Shown: positions 23,962-32,023 of the stretch, one piece after another | How the letters are laid out: each line of letters starts with the position of its first letter | Position numbering within the stretch: position 1 is the stretch's first letter | Assembly (NCBI GenBank): GCA_964604305.1 | Contig: CAZRYM010000005.1 | Location: 9,430-73,429 of the forward strand | Length of the DNA stretch: 64,000 nucleotides | From: JASUTC01 sp964604305 | GTDB taxonomy: Bacteria > Thermotogota > Thermotogae > MWEM01 | Reading direction: 5' to 3' | Program-made: the position numbers and the translations under genes | Notes under the pieces: generated by a model | The model's input: the letters and a program-made list of their open reading frames with translations, nothing else | Told to the model about the DNA's origin: nothing | Database searches by the model: none

Positions 23962-25711
23962 TCATTGTCCTCCCTTCTGATTTATTTAATTTATTAAATT
24001 CTCTGGAGAGTTTCAAACGATTTGTAATAAGCTGAAAACGTTCCTTTTCTTGTTCTGTATTCTGGATCAACTTATCAAGCTTTTCCATTTCATAACGTAA
24101 TTGCCTTTTTTTAAAAGCCTTTTCACAATCTGAAATAATGAAGGGAAACGAATCGGATTTTTCATATCGTTCAAATTGACGAAAAAAACCCTCAATTTTA
24201 TCGTTTGTAAAATAGTTCTGCAAATGCTCTGCAGCATCATCAGGTTGAAATTTTTGGCGAACATCTTTGAAAAAATTGATATAGGCATCCTTTATAATTT
24301 GCGCATACTCTTTAAATATGGACTCTATGGTAATCCTGGTGGTCGGATGAAACAAATAGAGTACAGTTAATTCCTGTTCAGGTTCCAAGTTATGAAGTAT
24401 TTGAGACTTTTTTTCTCCTAATATTTGTCCTCCCATGTTTTTCTTTTGGGAACTTTCTTTTTTTGAAATATTCCAATTTTCCAAAAGTAGGCTTTTATCA
24501 AGTTGTGTCCAATCTGACAGCTTAGAAATCAACTTATCGAATCTTGAGATATTACCGGTTCTCTTTGCTCGAGCCAGGATGTATCGGCTATTTGCAATAA
24601 GAGAATCTCTGCCGGTTTCTTTTTCAAGATTGAAAGTTTTTTTTAAACTTTCCAATAAAAATTCTTCTATCGAAATAGCTTTAAGAAGTGTATTCTGAAA
24701 ACTTTCAATGCCATATTTTAAAACGTATTCATCAGGATCTTTTACCGGAGACAATTGTAAAACCAGGGCGTTAATGGAATCATTCAGGTTTTTGAATGAT
24801 TTTTCGATAGCGTTGATACCAGCTTCATCACTATCCAAGGCGAAAACAAATTTGTTTGTATACCTTGAAAGTTCACCGATCTGTTCTTTTGTAAGACTCG
24901 TCCCCATAATCGCCACGGTGTTTTTCATCCCATTTGTGTATAGCCTGATGGCATCAAAATACCCCTCTGTCAGTATTACAAAATCCACATCTTTAATGTT
25001 TTTTCGACTTAAGTCAAAAAGATAAAGAACTTTGCTTTTATTAAAGTAATCCGTTTGAGGTGAATTGATGTATTTCGGTTTTTCGTCATCTTCTACTTTT
25101 CTACCTGAAAAACCCAAAACATTGCCCGATTGATCTCTTAGAGAAAATATAAGGCGGCCCGCGAAAATATTATTCTCTCTTTCGTTAAAAATTCCTAATT
25201 CTTTTAGTCTTTGAGCACTAAAAATTTCCAAGAGCTTTTTGGTATCAGCATAATCTGACCAACCTAATCCTATCTCTTTGAGTCTTTCAGGTTCTAATCT
25301 CCTGATGTTTTTTAGGTAATGCCAACCTGCAGACCCCTCTTTCAAATTATTTGTGAATAAGGTCTCAATCTTTTTCATATCATTGGCATATGTTCGGAAT
25401 TTTGAATCAATTGTTTTGTCAAATTGGGGCATTTGAACAGAATATCTGTCTGCAATTAATTTGACACTGTCCATAAAATCTAAATTCTCATAGGCTTGTA
25501 TGAAAGAAATAATATCACCATTGGCACCACAACCAAAACAGTGAAAAGATTGTGTATTTTCATAGACGTAGAAAGATGGAGTTTTTTCCTGATGAAAAGG
25601 GCATAATGCCTTATAATTTCTTCCTGATTTTTGAAGTTCGATGTATGAAGAAATCAAATCCACTATGTTTACTTCTGTTTTGAGTTTCTGTACAAATCCT
25701 TTTAAACCCAC
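23939..25711 (-). CDS. dnaG: DNA primase
   Basis: Synthesises RNA primers at the replication fork. The N-terminal CHC2 zinc domain is clear (ALCPFHQEKTPSF and FHCFGCGANGDIISF), then the polymerase core with the TOPRIM motif (FVILTEGYFDAIRL, GTSLTKEQ, FALDSDEAGINA). The C-terminal ~200 residues correspond to the helicase-binding domain and are poorly conserved. GTG start at 25711, with AGAGGTGA only three bases upstream. 590 residues is normal. It is not in one visible unit with the ribosomal genes, because a hairpin separates them. Confidence 0.96.
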   Translation of the reverse strand: MGLKGFVQKLKTEVNIVDLISSYIELQKSGRNYKALCPFHQEKTPSFYVYENTQSFHCFGCGANGDIISFIQAYENLDFMDSVKLIADRYSVQMPQFDKTIDSKFRTYANDMKKIETLFTNNLKEGSAGWHYLKNIRRLEPERLKEIGLGWSDYADTKKLLEIFSAQRLKELGIFNERENNIFAGRLIFSLRDQSGNVLGFSGRKVEDDEKPKYINSPQTDYFNKSKVLYLFDLSRKNIKDVDFVILTEGYFDAIRLYTNGMKNTVAIMGTSLTKEQIGELSRYTNKFVFALDSDEAGINAIEKSFKNLNDSINALVLQLSPVKDPDEYVLKYGIESFQNTLLKAISIEEFLLESLKKTFNLEKETGRDSLIANSRYILARAKRTGNISRFDKLISKLSDWTQLDKSLLLENWNISKKESSQKKNMGGQILGEKKSQILHNLEPEQELTVLYLFHPTTRITIESIFKEYAQIIKDAYINFFKDVRQKFQPDDAAEHLQNYFTNDKIEGFFRQFERYEKSDSFPFIISDCEKAFKKRQLRYEMEKLDKLIQNTEQEKERFQLITNRLKLSREFNKLNKSEGRTMNEREQAR

Positions 25712-25761
25712 AGGTCACCTCTATAATGAGGATAAGTTCAAATCATTGAGTTAATAAACAC

Positions 25762-25795
25762 GAAAAGGGCACGAGGAGTTTTTCCCCTCGCACCG
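25762..25795 (-). terminator. Probable terminator between rpsI and dnaG
   Basis: On the minus strand GGTGCGAGG can pair with CCTCGTGCC (two G-U pairs) around a loop with GGAAAAACT, followed by CTTTTCG. It lies about 30 bases after the rpsI stop. The T-run is short, so read-through into dnaG is possible. Confidence 0.6.
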
Positions 25796-25822
25796 TTGTT
25801 TATCATATTAATGATGTTGTGA

Positions 25823-26227
25823 TTAACGTTTTGAGAACTGTGGTGATTTTCTGGCTTTCTTCAAGCCATATTTTTTTCTCTCAACCATTCGTTCGTCTCT
25901 TCTTAAAAGCCCGGCTGATTTTAAAGTGGGTCTCAAATCCGAATTAAATTCAAGGAGTGCCCTCGACAAACCGAGTCTTATTGCACCGGCTTGTCCGCTC
26001 ATACCACCACCGTGAATCTTCATGACCATGTCAAACCGGTCAATCGTTCCCGTTAGCATTAGCGGTTCTACTGCATGTCTAACAAGCGTATCTCTCATGA
26101 GGTAATCCTGAAGTGTCTCGTATTTTTTACCATTTATCTTGATTTGACCTTTACCCGGTCGAAGATGCACTCTTGCTACGGCTCTCTTTCTTCTTCCGGT
26201 ACCGTAATAGTCTATAAACTCTGACAT
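25823..26227 (-). CDS. rpsI: Ribosomal protein uS9
   Basis: The 134-residue product starts with an S9-like strand (YYGTGRRKRAVARVHLRPGKG) and ends in the conserved basic tail ERKKYGLKKARKSPQFSKR that reaches the P-site tRNA. The central GGGMSGQAGAIRLGLSRAL matches the S9 signature. It follows rplM by 22 bases, the usual pairing. Confidence 0.98.
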   Translation of the reverse strand: MSEFIDYYGTGRRKRAVARVHLRPGKGQIKINGKKYETLQDYLMRDTLVRHAVEPLMLTGTIDRFDMVMKIHGGGMSGQAGAIRLGLSRALLEFNSDLRPTLKSAGLLRRDERMVERKKYGLKKARKSPQFSKR

Positions 26228-26249
26228 TTATTATAACCTCCCGATTATC

Positions 26250-26690
26250 CTATAATTCAATTTGTTTAGGTTTCTGGGCTGTATGAGGATGCTGATCCCC
26301 AGCATACACTTTAAGCTTTTGAAACATTGTTCTGCCTATTTTGTTCTTTGGGAGCATTCTTTTTACCGCTAAGGTTACAATACTCTCAGGATGTTTTGCC
26401 AACATCTGTTTTGTTGTAAATTCTTTCATATGTCCGGGATATCTTGAAAATCTTCTGTAAATTTTATCATCCATCTTAGAACCGGTCATTATAACTTTAT
26501 CTGCATTGATAACAATTACAAAATCTCCGGAATCCACGTTTGGTGTATATTGCGGATTGTTCTTGCCGGTTAAAATCTTTGCAATCTGAGTAGCCATTCT
26601 GCCTAAAACCTTATCTTTGGCATCTACAACATACCATTTCTTTTCTCTTTCCTCAGGTTTGAGGCGGAAACTTTTTTGTTGATATTTCAT
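26250..26690 (-). CDS. rplM: Ribosomal protein uL13
   Basis: Large-subunit assembly protein of about 146 residues, with the L13 landmarks WYVVDAKDKVLGRMATQIA, YTPNVDSGDFVIVINADKV and VKRMLPKNKIGR. The ATG at 26690 is six bases after GAGGAGGAG; a TTG at 26693 is in frame but less likely. It sits between rpmA and rpsI. Confidence 0.98.
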   Translation of the reverse strand: MKYQQKSFRLKPEEREKKWYVVDAKDKVLGRMATQIAKILTGKNNPQYTPNVDSGDFVIVINADKVIMTGSKMDDKIYRRFSRYPGHMKEFTTKQMLAKHPESIVTLAVKRMLPKNKIGRTMFQKLKVYAGDQHPHTAQKPKQIEL

Positions 26691-26705
26691 CAAATTCTCC
26701 TCCTC

Positions 26706-26984
26706 TTATCGTTCGTCAACAATGTGAACGTATTTTCGATTTCTTCGAGTCTCAAAGGATACAAATCCCTCTTTTAATGCGAAAAGGGTGAAGTCCTTGC
26801 CCATTCCAACATTGTTTCCGGGAAAGATTTTTGTGCCTCTTTGTCTCATTATTATATTGCCCGGTATAACCGAGCTGCCATCGCCTTTTTTTATACCAAG
26901 GTATTTTGGATTTGAGTCTCTTCCATTTTTACCACCACCGCTCTTTCTATGAGCGAAAAGTTGTATATTCATTTTAACTTTCAT
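26706..26984 (-). CDS. rpmA: Ribosomal protein bL27, precursor with cleavable N-terminus
   Basis: bL27 reaches the peptidyl transferase centre through its N-terminus. This form carries an 11-residue extension before the mature HRKSGGG start. The extension ends MNIQLFA, matching the L-N-L-Q-F-F-A type site cut by the Prp protease in Firmicutes. The mature region (KYLGIKKGDGSSVIPGNIIM, GTKIFPGNNVGMGKD) is normal. ATG 26984 lies five bases after GGAGGTGA within prp and overlaps the prp stop by four bases, so protease and substrate are translated together. Confidence 0.97.
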   Translation of the reverse strand: MKVKMNIQLFAHRKSGGGKNGRDSNPKYLGIKKGDGSSVIPGNIIMRQRGTKIFPGNNVGMGKDFTLFALKEGFVSFETRRNRKYVHIVDER

Positions 26985-27295
26985 ACTTTCACCTCCACTG
27001 ATAAGTAGCCGGAATATTCATTTTGAATCTCCCGTAGGGTTTTAATAAGGTTTTCGATAAGCATCTCAGTTAAGTGATCGGTTCTTTTCAACTCCACACT
27101 AAGTTGGCCTTTGTCATCCTGGGTCAGTGTATCCACCACTAAGCATTCCTCGCTTAATATCCTTGTAGTATGAAGGGATAGGGCGCTTACAGAAGCACAA
27201 ACAATGTCTTTACCCATTGGCGCATATCCTGAATGACCGCTTATCTCAAAACCGCTGAAACCGTTTTCGTTTTTGTAAAAGACCGCTTTAATCAT
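26981..27295 (-). CDS. prp: Ribosomal-processing cysteine protease Prp
   Basis: A 104-residue DUF464 protein. The catalytic pair is visible: His21 in GHSGYA and Cys33 in DIVCASVSAL. Prp removes the N-terminal extension of bL27, which is essential in Staphylococcus. Its position between rplU and rpmA is the typical one and agrees with the cleavable sequence on the bL27 encoded next. Confidence 0.95.
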   Translation of the reverse strand: MIKAVFYKNENGFSGFEISGHSGYAPMGKDIVCASVSALSLHTTRILSEECLVVDTLTQDDKGQLSVELKRTDHLTEMLIENLIKTLREIQNEYSGYLSVEVKV

Positions 27296-27306
27296 TTCTG
27301 TTCAGA

Positions 27307-27618
27307 TCATTGTTCAATATTTTCTACCTTAACCGCTGTATAGGGTTGCTTGTGTCCTTTAACTCTCCTATACATCTTACGGCCCTTGAACTTGATAATC
27401 ATGACTTTGTCATCTCTTACATGTTCAACAACCTTGCCGACTACCTTTGCGCCTTCAACATATGGTTTTCCGGTATGAATCTTATCATCGGTTCTTAGCA
27501 TAACTACCCGGTCGAAGGTGATGGAGCTTCCTGGCTCTGCATCGTTTTTGTCGACATACACAATCTGTCCTTCTTCGATTTTGTATTGTCTGCCGGATGT
27601 TTCGATTATGGCGTACAT
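27307..27618 (-). CDS. rplU: Ribosomal protein bL21
   Basis: A 103-residue protein starting MYAIIETSGRQYKIEEGQIV, with the conserved GAKVVGKVVEHVRDDKVMIIKFKGRKMYRRVKGHKQPYT-type C-terminal half (listed here in part: KFKGRKMYRRVKGHKQPYT). ATG 27618 has AAAGGAGGTC upstream. It is first in the rplU-prp-rpmA-rplM-rpsI unit, behind a leader of about 95 bases that can form a long-range stem. Confidence 0.98.
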   Translation of the reverse strand: MYAIIETSGRQYKIEEGQIVYVDKNDAEPGSSITFDRVVMLRTDDKIHTGKPYVEGAKVVGKVVEHVRDDKVMIIKFKGRKMYRRVKGHKQPYTAVKVENIEQ

Positions 27619-27644
27619 TTTTGACCTCCTTTTGTCTTAAATAT

Positions 27645-27726
27645 GCTGATGAAGGTACTTACAACCACAATATTCTTAGATTGCAAGATTTGTTGACCAC
27701 CATCAGGCAAAATCCCGCATATTATA
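27645..27726 (-). promoter_or_regulatory. Promoter box and structured leader of rplU
   Basis: TATAAT lies at 27721-27726 (minus strand), so transcription would begin near 27714. From there GCCTGATGGTGGT (27696-27708) can pair with ACCTTCATCAGC (27645-27656), about ten pairs with one bulge and one mismatch, enclosing ~39 bases. The stem ends about 18 bases before the ribosome binding site. Autogenous leaders occur upstream of rplU in other bacteria (the L21 leader of Bacillus); whether this is the same element is not known. Confidence 0.5.
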
Positions 27727-27772
27727 TCATAAATGCAAAGGATATAACGAACGTATTGGATGTAAATTTTAT

Positions 27773-28858
27773 TTAAACTCTGAAATAATTTTTTCTGTTG
27801 TCACCCAACTTTTTTAATCCCTCAATGATGGATGTTGATCTCTTTTCCCCGATTCCCGCAACTGCCTTTAATGTTTCTGGGTCTGCACCTCTAATGGCAT
27901 TTAAGGAAGTTAATTGTTCAACCAGATTGTAGATGATATTGATGGGTATCTTGGTAACCGTTCTTATCATTCTAATACCTCTTGGATTAATCATTTCTTC
28001 AGTAAGTAAAGATTGTACTTCTATTCCAAGATAATTTGCCATCTTTGAGTAATCCAGCAGCTCCTTGTCCTTCAGTGATTTTAATCTTTGCACACAAAGG
28101 TCTACCTTATCTTCTTCCGGAATTCCATCTGCATTTAAATAGTCGTAAACGATCAAATGAAGATTTTCTTCCAAATCTCCGATCATTTCCTGTAATTGCA
28201 AGTTTGCCAATCTTCCGTTTATCCCAAGTTCCCAAATATAAGGCTCTATTTCTTCAGATGTCCTAAGGGCAGCAATAGACTTTTCCAGGGTTCTGCACAA
28301 ATCAAATACGGTAACTTGGTTTTCAATCTCTAAAGTATTCAAGTTTTCAATCTCCCTGGAATAGCTTGCACTATATTTTTCAATTGCTTTCAGCCCCTGA
28401 TCCACCATGGTAATTAAAAAATTAAGATCCTTTAAGACATATGCAAATGCACCCCAATATATGCTTACAACTCCTCTTCTTCTGGAAACGGCTATAGCCA
28501 CTTTTCCTGTTTGTTTGGCAATCCTTTCGGCATTTCTGTGCCGCATACCCGTCTCTTTTGTAGGGATTGATGAATCGGGGGTCAATTGTACATTGGCGTG
28601 AAGAATTTTTGTGACATCCTCATTTAATATCACAGCCCCATCCATTTTAGTTAATTCGTAAATTTTCTGGGGCGTATAGTCACAATTTACATTGAATCCC
28701 AGTTGTATGATATTTTTATGTCTCTCGATATCTTCCTCGTTCATCAGCAGGATCAAACCACCGCTGTTTGATTTAATGATATTTTCAAGACCGAGTCTTA
28801 ATTGTGTACCAGGAGAACATATTTTGATGATTTCTTTTAACAGTTCGTATTTTGCCAT
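27773..28858 (-). CDS. disA: Diadenylate cyclase, DNA integrity scanning protein
   Basis: DisA condenses two ATP to cyclic di-AMP and pauses at branched DNA. The N-terminal DAC domain has the DGA motif (KMDGAVIL) and RHR motif (GMRHRNAERIA). A helical spine (about 150-290) leads to a C-terminal helix-hairpin-helix region (ADPETLKAVAGIGEKRSTSI) for DNA binding. Thermotoga maritima DisA is the structural reference for the family. 361 residues is typical. ATG 28858 follows GGGGAGGAAATA. An extended -10 (TGGTATAAT) lies at 28883-28891 on the minus strand. Confidence 0.97.
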   Translation of the reverse strand: MAKYELLKEIIKICSPGTQLRLGLENIIKSNSGGLILLMNEEDIERHKNIIQLGFNVNCDYTPQKIYELTKMDGAVILNEDVTKILHANVQLTPDSSIPTKETGMRHRNAERIAKQTGKVAIAVSRRRGVVSIYWGAFAYVLKDLNFLITMVDQGLKAIEKYSASYSREIENLNTLEIENQVTVFDLCRTLEKSIAALRTSEEIEPYIWELGINGRLANLQLQEMIGDLEENLHLIVYDYLNADGIPEEDKVDLCVQRLKSLKDKELLDYSKMANYLGIEVQSLLTEEMINPRGIRMIRTVTKIPINIIYNLVEQLTSLNAIRGADPETLKAVAGIGEKRSTSIIEGLKKLGDNRKNYFRV

Positions 28859-28882
28859 TATTTCCTCCCCACATTGTTATTA

Positions 28883-28891
28883 ATTATACCA
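28883..28891 (-). promoter_or_regulatory. Extended -10 element for disA
   Basis: On the minus strand TGGTATAAT, 25 bases upstream of the disA start. No good -35 is seen. Confidence 0.45.
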
Positions 28892-28964
28892 TAAGAGCTA
28901 ATTTCCAAGTTATTTTCAAGGTATTTTTGTTGATGAAAGACCTCTCTTGAGTAGAATGATGATT

Positions 28965-28992
28965 TTGTTCTTACTGAAAAGCATAGTATAAT
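28965..28992 (+). promoter_or_regulatory. Promoter of yceD-rpmF
   Basis: TTGTTC (28965-28970), 16 bases, TATAAT (28987-28992), about 50 bases before the yceD start. It is divergent from disA. Confidence 0.5.
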
Positions 28993-29041
28993 TAAAGACG
29001 CAATTGTAAAAAAAGTCTTTGCCAAAAAGGAGGTAACTGAA

Positions 29042-29617
29042 ATGAAGGAAAAACCGGAAATTATTTTTCATTTATCTGATTCTCAAATCAATCAACAATA
29101 TTCAATAAAAGGTATTGTTAAGCAAAAAGAACTTGAGGGCGTTTTGGATACTGAGACCCCGATTACGGATTTAACTTATTCGATTTCAATATTTAAGGCA
29201 AAAGATGAGGCTTTTGTCAGCGGTCAGGTAGAATGCACTTTAGAAGACCTTTGTTACAGGTGCTTGAAACCAACAACAGAAAAAATAACAGGGGTGATTG
29301 AGGCTACATATATTCATAGTAATGAAAATGATACAATTCTCAAAGAAAAGGAATTGGAATCTCTGGAAAATGTGATATACTATGTGGGCTCAGAGATCGA
29401 TTTGTACGATCGTGTTATTGAAGCACTCATAACTGCTATCCCACAGAGATTTTTATGCTCTGAAAACTGTAAGGGTCTATGCCCCTTTTGTGGGGAAGAT
29501 TTAAATGAGAATCCCAATCATCAATGTGAACCGGCTGAAGAATTTGAAAATAAAAGTGCTTTTTCAAAATTGGCGGAATTAAAAAAGAGTTTAAATAATG
29601 ATTATCACGGTAAATAA
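29042..29617 (+). CDS. yceD: DUF177 protein YceD (rRNA accumulation family)
   Basis: A 191-residue protein of the YceD/DUF177 family, which is almost always encoded before rpmF and in plants and E. coli relatives affects 23S rRNA accumulation. The conserved pair of cysteines appears in CTLEDLCYRCLKP, and a second Cys cluster in CSENCKGLCPFCGEDL followed by HQC suggests zinc binding. ATG 29042 has AAAAGGAGGTAACTGA just upstream. rpmF begins 38 bases after the stop. Confidence 0.92.
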   Translation: MKEKPEIIFHLSDSQINQQYSIKGIVKQKELEGVLDTETPITDLTYSISIFKAKDEAFVSGQVECTLEDLCYRCLKPTTEKITGVIEATYIHSNENDTILKEKELESLENVIYYVGSEIDLYDRVIEALITAIPQRFLCSENCKGLCPFCGEDLNENPNHQCEPAEEFENKSAFSKLAELKKSLNNDYHGK

Positions 29618-29655
29618 TAGAACAATAAAAGAACGGATATAAGGAGGGAATTAAA

Positions 29656-29844
29656 ATGGCTGTTCCAAAGAAAAAGACTTCTCGCAGCAATACCAGGACC
29701 AGAAGGGCTCATTTTTTTAAAGCGATAAAAACACCCAGATCGGTATGCCCTAATTGCGGCGAAGCAAAACTGCCTCATCGTATTTGCCTGAGTTGTGGTT
29801 ATTACAAGGGAAAGAAAGTATTGGAATTTGAAGAAGCAGAATAG
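29656..29844 (+). CDS. rpmF: Ribosomal protein bL32
   Basis: A 62-residue protein starting MAVPKKKTSRSNTRTRRAHF, with the zinc-type cysteines CPNCG and CLSCG, so this is the zinc-binding (C+) form. ATG 29656 follows AAGGAGGG. A strong hairpin terminator follows. Confidence 0.98.
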   Translation: MAVPKKKTSRSNTRTRRAHFFKAIKTPRSVCPNCGEAKLPHRICLSCGYYKGKKVLEFEEAE

Positions 29845-29868
29845 TCTTATACTTCAATAGAATAAAGC

Positions 29869-29900
29869 ACAGTAGGTTACAGTTACTGTGCTTTTTTTTC
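29869..29900 (+). terminator. Terminator after rpmF, overlapping the end of fliI
   Basis: GCACAGTA pairs with TACTGTGC around nine bases, followed by eight T. It covers the stop codon and last codons of fliI on the other strand; in that direction the T-run is interrupted (TTTATTCT). Confidence 0.8.
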
Positions 29901-31235
29901 CGGTCTTCCTTCATCTATCCTTTTACTTAGATTTTTCATTCTTTCAACCAAATGTTCGAAATTTATTTTTTCTTCAACTTCCTGTGTAAGGAATCCGTTG
30001 ATATCGTCAATCAGTTCAATAGATTTGTCAATTTTTGGATCGCTTCCGCCTTTATAAGCACCAATATCGATCAGGTCTTTTGCATCGTTGTAAACAGCCA
30101 TCAGGTCTTTCAATTTCCTTGAAGCTGAAATATGTTCTTTATCGACAATCTCCACCATCAATCGACTGATGCTGGCGAGAACATCAATGGCCGGATAATG
30201 GTTGGATTCAGCTAAACTTCTGGATAAGATAATATGACCGTCAACTACCCCTCGGACAGTATCACTGATGGGTTCGTTAAAATCATCTCCTTCAACCAGG
30301 ACTGTGTATATCCCCGTTATGCTGCCTTTTTCGCTATTGCCGGCCCTTTCCAGGACTCCAGGGAGTCCTGCGAAAACACTGGGTGGATAACCTCTGGTAG
30401 TTGGGGGTTCACCGATGGCGAGTCCTACATCGCGCTGGGCCATAGCCCATCGGGTCAGCGAATCAACCATCAGCATAACGTTGTATCCCCTGTCTCTGAA
30501 AAATTCAGCAACGGAGGTTGCGGATTGTAAAGCCTTAACACGCATTAGAGCGGGCTGATCGGATGTTGAAACAAGGACAACACTTCTTTTAAGCCCTTCT
30601 TCTCCCAAATCTCTTTCGATAAATTCCCGGACCTCTCTTCCCCTTTCACCGATCAGGCCGATGACGTTGATATCCGCTTTGGTGTTTCTGGCAATCATTC
30701 CCAGAAGAGTGGATTTCCCCACACCACTGCCCGCAAAAATACCGATTCTCTGTCCCTTTCCAAGAGTTGTGAATCCGTCTATAGCCCTTATGCCCACAGG
30801 AATGACTTCTTTGATTCTATTTCTTACCATGGGGTTTGGTGGCTTGTTGTTGAGAGAAGTGTGATTTTTAACAAAGAGGTTTTTTCCATCAAGCGGTCTG
30901 CCAAGTCCATCCAGTACTCTGCCAAGTGTGTTCTCATCTATACCGATACTCAGGTTTCGTTTGGTTCCATGAACTTCACAACCCAGTGAGATTCCAGCAT
31001 ATTCATCAAGGGGCATGAGGATAATATGATTGTCTTTGAATCCCACCACTTCGCTTAAAACGCTCTTGCCATCGATGGTTTTGATCCTGCAACATTCACC
31101 AAGAAACACTTCAGGGCCGGCTGATTCAATGGTCAGGCCGATGATTTTTTTGACGTTTCCGTTTAAATGTAAAAAATCATGTTCTTGAAACAGGTCGTTT
31201 AAGAAATCCAATTTCTGGAGAGAGTTGAAAGTCAT
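29883..31235 (-). CDS. fliI: Flagellar export ATPase FliI
   Basis: Hexameric ATPase of the flagellar type III export apparatus, related to F1-beta. Walker A is GIFAGSGVGKSTLLG (about 160-174), Walker B MLMVDSLTRWA (about 250), and the GEPPTTRGYPPSVFAGLPGV stretch is characteristic. 450 residues. ATG 31235 overlaps the fliH stop by four bases. Last of three flagellar genes; the same fliG-fliH-fliI order exists in Thermotoga. Confidence 0.97.
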   Translation of the reverse strand: MTFNSLQKLDFLNDLFQEHDFLHLNGNVKKIIGLTIESAGPEVFLGECCRIKTIDGKSVLSEVVGFKDNHIILMPLDEYAGISLGCEVHGTKRNLSIGIDENTLGRVLDGLGRPLDGKNLFVKNHTSLNNKPPNPMVRNRIKEVIPVGIRAIDGFTTLGKGQRIGIFAGSGVGKSTLLGMIARNTKADINVIGLIGERGREVREFIERDLGEEGLKRSVVLVSTSDQPALMRVKALQSATSVAEFFRDRGYNVMLMVDSLTRWAMAQRDVGLAIGEPPTTRGYPPSVFAGLPGVLERAGNSEKGSITGIYTVLVEGDDFNEPISDTVRGVVDGHIILSRSLAESNHYPAIDVLASISRLMVEIVDKEHISASRKLKDLMAVYNDAKDLIDIGAYKGGSDPKIDKSIELIDDINGFLTQEVEEKINFEHLVERMKNLSKRIDEGRPEKKAQ

Positions 31236-32023
31236 TCTTCTTCTCCGAATACCTGATCGATCATATCATCGATAATTTCCAGTTGGTTTTCAATCGTACC
31301 GTCAAGTGTTCCGTAATTGGTTTCAACAATTACTCCACCCCTGGAAATAGAAGCGTCTTGTCTGATTTCAAAGGAGGATAATGTTTCTTGCATTTTCTCT
31401 TTTAATTCGTTCGGGATGACCTTAATATCATTCGGATTGAACTTAAATACAATTTCCTTTAAGCTCATCACTCTTGATACCATTTCGTTTATCTTTTTTT
31501 CCAAAACTTCCTGATGATTTTCCTCTAGTGTTTGTAAAAGGATTTTTTCTATTAATCTTGACAGGATAATCCGTATCTTTTCCGTTGTCATTTCAACGTA
31601 TTCGGTCTTTGATTTTTCGAAGCTGCTTTGCGCCTTGTTTAATGCCTCGATAGATGTATTGTAATGATCCTTCCACTGCTTTTTTATTTTTTCTTCTTTT
31701 GATATAATATCATTTTGAGCTTTTTCAAGCATTCCTTCAATCTTTTTCTGTTGTTCTTTTTCCGTTTTTTTTGCCTTCTCCACTATTTGTTCAGCCTCTT
31801 TTTCGGCTTCTTCGATTATTACACGGGCCTTTTCCTTAGCTAAAGAAACAGCTGGAGTAAGATCTTCCGGAGCATTATCTTTTGTTGAATTTTCCGTATC
31901 GGAATTTTTAGAATTACCGGTATTGTGGCCACTCTTGTCTTTTAAAGAATCTTCTTTTTTATACAGCTTAAATTTTTCATTTTCATCAATTGTTACCAGG
32001 GCTCTTTTGATAAGATTATACAA
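31232..32023 (-). CDS. fliH: Flagellar assembly protein FliH
   Basis: Binds and regulates FliI. The 263-residue product has a low-complexity N-terminus, a long coiled coil (about 65-150, with AKEKARVIIEEAEKEAEQIV) and a conserved C-terminal part (NPNDIKVIPNELKEKM, then DASISRGGVIVETNYGTLDG). TTG 32023 is nine bases after GGAGGAG and overlaps the fliG end by eight bases. Confidence 0.93.
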   Translation of the reverse strand: MYNLIKRALVTIDENEKFKLYKKEDSLKDKSGHNTGNSKNSDTENSTKDNAPEDLTPAVSLAKEKARVIIEEAEKEAEQIVEKAKKTEKEQQKKIEGMLEKAQNDIISKEEKIKKQWKDHYNTSIEALNKAQSSFEKSKTEYVEMTTEKIRIILSRLIEKILLQTLEENHQEVLEKKINEMVSRVMSLKEIVFKFNPNDIKVIPNELKEKMQETLSSFEIRQDASISRGGVIVETNYGTLDGTIENQLEIIDDMIDQVFGEEE

